Origin: Owenia fusiformis
Taxonomy: Eukaryota; Annelida; Polychaeta; Sabellida; Oweniidae
Reading direction: 5' to 3'
Assembly: GCA_903813345.2 (NCBI GenBank)
Contig: CAIIXF020000005.1
Span: forward strand, 38,693,375 to 38,757,374
Length of the DNA: 64,000 bases
Numbering within the stretch: the first letter of the stretch is position 1; every line of letters begins with the position of its first letter. Shown here one piece after another: positions 59,992-64,000 of this stretch. The translations under genes and the position numbers were made by a program. Under the pieces are notes generated by a model. It was not told where the DNA came from. It saw only the letters and a program-made list of their open reading frames with translations, and did no database searches.

Positions 59992-61370
59992 ATGGTCGGA
60001 TGTAAAATAGATGGAGGAAAGAGTGTACACTATTTAAAGATAATAGATGGCCAAGGTCCAGCTAAAGAGAATACTGAAGATCACATATTTGTTGAAAACT
60101 GTCTGGCTCAGGGACCTTCTAGAACTGATAGGGAATTAGACCATTGGTACCATGATGATAAAAAATATGTTAAGAGAAATTACAATTGTGTTGGTGGCAT
60201 TGAAAAACACACCAAGGAACTAACGAAGTCTGGGATTGATAAATTGGACCTGTTACTTAGACCACTTTATATTGATATACCCAAGGAAGACTTGGCCTGT
60301 TCTAGTGACAGTGCACATCCAGTAAAGGACTTTGGTGTTTTAGGTGAACAAAATCTAAAACAAGATACTACATTCGTAAATATTAATCGAGACAATATTA
60401 TGGATCATTGTGCGGAGTCCAGCTCAATGACAAATATAAATATTATGGATAGTAAGATAAGAACTTGTTTCAGAGAATCTTTTGAAATGGCTAATCATAT
60501 GTCTCCCATACAGATCTCATCACATAACAGTGGCGCCCCCTTTAAGCCACGTAGAATGAGGGAGTATTCTTCTTCATCGACAAGCTCGGCAGAAGAAACA
60601 TTGCAACATCCATATCAGCAGCAGTCGCCATCTACCTCTGCAGATTTGAATTATAAAGCCCAGGATGCATCGAGAATGAATTTGCCAAATGGACAATTAA
60701 ATCACATTGCAGTGTCGAACTACTCACATTTAACGAGCATGTTAATGCGTTCTAATCCAGCGACGTCTAGTACTATGACAGGTTATCTCGGTTACCCTAG
60801 GGATTCTCCATTCTATAAGCCTCTATTAACAAATCTTGATTTAAAACATAGTGATCAAACAAGAATGTTACATGGAGCACCTAAAGATGGCAGCACTTCA
60901 CCTACAGATCCAGTGCCCAATTTAACTCTTTCATCTTCTAGCATATCTTCTACTGAGCTAGTTTCAAATTCTGCTCATAATTTGTCATCAGTTGCTCAAA
61001 CTGTATTAAGCAGCAGTAGTCTAGGAGTTAATACAACTGACACATCGAGTACGAGCCCAGAGCGATCTCTTTACCCTCAGCTCTTAAATCCCTATAGTAG
61101 TATGGATTTAGGGGGGTACTCCGTAGGATACAACCATGCTATGGGATTATACCAAGATTTGGGACTATCTCAGACGCTACGTGTAAACCCTATAGATTTA
61201 ACAGCTAATATGTGGCGGTTACCTTTTCTATCTTCAGGAGGACTTTTAGGGCCAATGGCACAATCCATGAAAGATGCCGAGAACAATCATACTCATCCCT
61301 TATATGGTCATGGGGTCTGTAAATGGCCGGGCTGTGACGTTCCCGCAGATGATTTCCCAGCATTTATGAA
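59992..61370 (+). CDS. FoxP: FoxP large exon: Ser-rich linker and first half of the C2H2 zinc finger
   Basis: Open frame from 59980 to a donor AA|GTAAGT at 61371, ending in phase 2; I place the start at the ATG 59992. The first ~200 residues (VGCKIDGGKS...) match nothing I know. A Ser-rich linker follows (REYSSSSTSSAEE, QHPYQQQSPSTSA, LTLSSSSISSTEL), then NPIDLTANMWRLPF and HPLYGHGVCKWPGC. That last block is the FoxP zinc finger start (vertebrate form HTLYGHGVCKWPGC), with both zinc-binding cysteines; the histidines lie in the next exon, outside the window. The previous exon ends in phase 1, but no phase-1 acceptor exists at the 5' edge. Phase-1 acceptors inside (before 60344 or 60593) would join in frame, making the upstream part specific to another isoform. 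Family identity is firm; the 5' boundary is not. Confidence 0.88.
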
Positions 61371-64000
61371 GTAAGTATCTTAATAGTTGTTTTTTCTATT
61401 CTTATATTTCATTTGTTTTAAGTTAATGTACATGTCAGGAACTATTTTTAAGATTCTCTTCTGTTATTATTTTTTTTACAAATGCCTATAAGTGTAAGTG
61501 AAAGTTAAAACATGTATAGTGGCAGTTTAGATTTTTGAAATTTGAGCTATTCTAAATAAAATAACTCCCATTACCTCTCTGTATTTTCTGTTTGTTTAAA
61601 TATATTTGTTATTAATTTATTTGCAATTAGATGGATTTTTTATTTTATTTTAACTGACACTCGTTGAGGGTCAAGTAAATATTTATTTTGCATTGATATT
61701 GATCAAACTGTATTTACAAAATGACAACAAATGTTGTATGTTGTCATGTTTGTCACTAATGAAAGTGTGTATCACTCTTGAGAAACTAAACACAATCCTC
61801 AGTTTTGTTGTTTTAATTTTATTATTTCATGGAGAATGCAGAAGGTGAATATTTTTTTTTAGATTAGCTGGAAGTTTTTATTTATTTATTCCATTTCAAA
61901 GTAAATTTTGATGAAAGAAGAGGTAGGGCAGCTTTGAATAAAAAGTAATTAAACAGATGTGAACTAATTTAATGTCCTTGAAAATACAATCAACATTGAA
62001 TGACTTTTTTATACATAAGAAACTGCTTTAATTTGATATAAGGAATTAGTCCTGAATTAGATGTATAAGTATGCATTTGGGTAATTTTAGGAATTCTTGA
62101 CCAAAAACGATATATTTTATCCATTTTTATTGTTTGACCCATTTTCCTAAAGTAATACAGTACATCAGATGCAGATGCCACATGCATCCACTGCTCATGT
62201 CAATATTTGATATCAATTCATCAATAAAAATGATACTCATCTCTAAAATGATCTGATATTTTATCTATGTTACATTCACCTATTTTTCATACCTCATTTC
62301 ACTACAGTGACAATGTCAGCTCTCTTAGTCTAGAGAGTACATTTGCTGGACTCAAAAATGGTGTCAAGGTTCTGTCTGAAGGTCTGTCCATTAAATATGT
62401 GTTTAATCTAGGCAGTTTTTAAGTGTACTACCCCTTCAAAAAGTATAATGTCCCCTTTTGCACGAGGCATATCATGTAAAACAAAATACAGAGGAATTCT
62501 GAAAAATTGAAGTTGATCAAAACAAGAAGTTTAGATTTTTAATTTCATAAGTTAATGCAACATCAAAATTATTTTGAAATGAATGATAACTCAAGCTGAT
62601 AATCTAGCACAAATTCTTGACTTGAATTTAGTTGGTAAGGAAGTCACCTTGTGTGAACCCAAATAAACATTGGATTTTAAAGAAGGCAACCTCATTCTGG
62701 ATTTTATTAATACATGTATTATGTTCTTTTCTTTAGCTCTTTTTGAAAAATTTAGAAAAGAATTTAGAAAAGATAACCTCATATATTTAGGATCATTTAA
62801 TATTTTTATTATTACATTATAGTTGCATTTCCATTTAATATCATTGTATTGTAATTTATTTTCTAATTTCAGTGGTTTTACAATATTTCTGGATTTTTAC
62901 CAGGTTTTAGTTCTTATAGTTCTTAACGTGTTAAAGGTCTCTATATTTTTATATACGAGTATGGTACTCCTTATTTAGAACCTTGCAAGTAAATAGCTTA
63001 ACAGATGGTACCCACTAAACGGCCTTGTCGGAACTATTTTTTAACTCTAATTAATGTTCTCAATTAAAACTACATAACCGTTAAATTTAATTACACTATT
63101 TGTGCATATCTTATGGAGAATTTAGAAATAAGATATCGCTAACAAATGTCACTTTTGGCTAAGCCTTTTTGATTAAAAAAATCAATTTTGTGCTTTTTGT
63201 TTAGATCGGCAATTAATAAAGCAAATAACAGTTGGTTGATGATTCTTTATTAAAAGAAAGACGAAAATCGTTATCAGACCATTTTTATATTAATTCATTT
63301 CAATTCAGAATTCAAAGTCTCACTTTTATGAGCTTGGTCGGAACTATTTTATTGTTCTATTTTTTCAAATTTGTAATTTACATCACAAAGAACTCCTCGG
63401 TAATTGCTCATGAGTGTAAAACAGTAAAAGATAAACATTGCTTGAGCATGAATAAACAAAACCATCTGGGATTGTTGATAACAAAATTTCCCAATCGGGC
63501 TTGTCTAAATAATGTCAAATGCTTTACAATGTTCTGTTACTTATTTATCAAAAAAATCAATACAACAAACATTTTCCGGGCCTTTTGAGAATTAATAAAA
63601 ATAAATTATTTGGAGTGTTCAGCTTGTATTGGGAAGCATAGTCTGTAATGTATTGATTTACGTCATTTGTATATGTACAAATAGGAACAACTGACACGTT
63701 GATTGTTTAGGTCCTGTTTCTTGTTATTTAAACAACTTGTTTCTCCATTCTTTTCCCACATGATTGTTTGAATATGAAAACGGTTTATTTTTCTATTTTT
63801 GTAATTTGAATTGTTTAAATGTCATAAGATGTTTATTTATTTGGATACTAATCTTTTGAAGCAGTGTTGCACCTATTGATTACTTCCATTGTATTTACTT
63901 TCAGATTTTATATATGTGTAAAATGTACATCTAATTTTTTCCCTTAATTTGTTATGTCTGTAATTCTCATCAGGGTTCTTTATTTGTCACAATAGAATTG
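61371..64000 (+). other. FoxP intron, running off the window
   Basis: Starts with a strong GTAAGT donor. I searched it for the expected continuation of the zinc finger (a His-Leu-Asn-x-Glu-His segment) and found none on the + strand, so that exon lies past 64000. The stretch is AT-rich and without recognised repeats. A 118-codon frame at 63232-63588 has no recognisable domain. Confidence 0.7.

Noticed and set aside
62308-62381. Exon-like segment with acceptor TTTCACTACAG and donor GAAG|GTCTGT
   Set aside because: It is 74 nt long, would enter in the right frame but leave in a different phase, and would break the zinc finger between its cysteines and histidines. It might be a poison exon but nothing else supports it.
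63232-63588. 118-codon + frame beginning at TTG
   Set aside because: No ATG at the start and no recognised domain; it lies in a FoxP intron without splice signals that would bring it into frame.
1-64000. tRNA, rRNA or other structural RNA genes
   Set aside because: I looked for tRNA T-loop/acceptor patterns and rRNA-like conserved blocks while reading and found none. A covariance-model scan would be decisive and was not possible.

Overview
The window looks like animal nuclear DNA: AT-rich, with no dense ORFs, long introns, many minisatellites and several families of short inverted-repeat transposons. The only clearly recognisable gene is the 5' half of a FoxP-type forkhead transcription factor on the + strand. 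It is identified from spliced exon translations: a Q-rich block with MTPQAMQQLIQQQVLSPQ, the conserved SPAEMAALWKEV block, and the start of the FoxP C2H2 zinc finger (HPLYGHGVCKWPGC). The divergent Q-rich region and the repeat content suggest a lophotrochozoan, probably a mollusc. That placement is inference; no species marker is visible.

Layout: 1-4213 holds a possible 5' UTR exon (451-542) and non-coding DNA. A GC-richer exon at 4214-4320 ends in ATG TCC AAG at a donor and is the best candidate for the translation start. A roughly 35.6 kb intron follows (4321-39970), full of transposon copies and minisatellites. Between 39971 and 52768 lie five well-supported coding exons (39971-40066, 41699-41881, 48454-48582, 49423-49537, 52571-52768) whose phases join without a break. 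A large exon ending at 61370 (ORF from 59980, best ATG 59992) carries a Ser-rich linker and the first half of the zinc finger. The zinc-finger histidines, leucine zipper and forkhead domain must lie beyond 64000.

The most unusual feature is the Q-rich part of the gene, where tandem duplication repeatedly touches splice junctions. A 56-57 bp array starts 4 bp after the exon 41699-41881 donor. A 139 bp duplication copies the acceptor and first bases of exon 48454-48582. A 31 bp array runs into the acceptor of exon 49423-49537. The last ~57 nt of that exon, with its GTAAGG donor, is repeated about 37 times in the following 2.8 kb of intron. This gives dozens of near-identical decoy 5' splice sites and one duplicated 3' splice site in one gene.

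The large exon is a second point of interest. It is out of phase with the preceding exon if spliced at its 5' edge and has an ATG in good context, so it may also be the first coding exon of a short FoxP isoform lacking the Q-rich domain.

Mobile elements are well resolved: a 1.13 kb non-autonomous hAT-like element with an 8-bp target duplication; a 1.09 kb TA-flanked long-TIR element inserted in a 180-bp satellite whose other units give the empty site; a pogo/Tigger-like MITE family; a family with CAGGCCCGTAGCCAGG ends and 5-bp target duplications, one copy nested in a pogo-like MITE; and a dispersed family I do not recognise. A possible nested gene start (43481-43636), with CATGCGC motifs and a CCAAT box upstream, sits in an intron.
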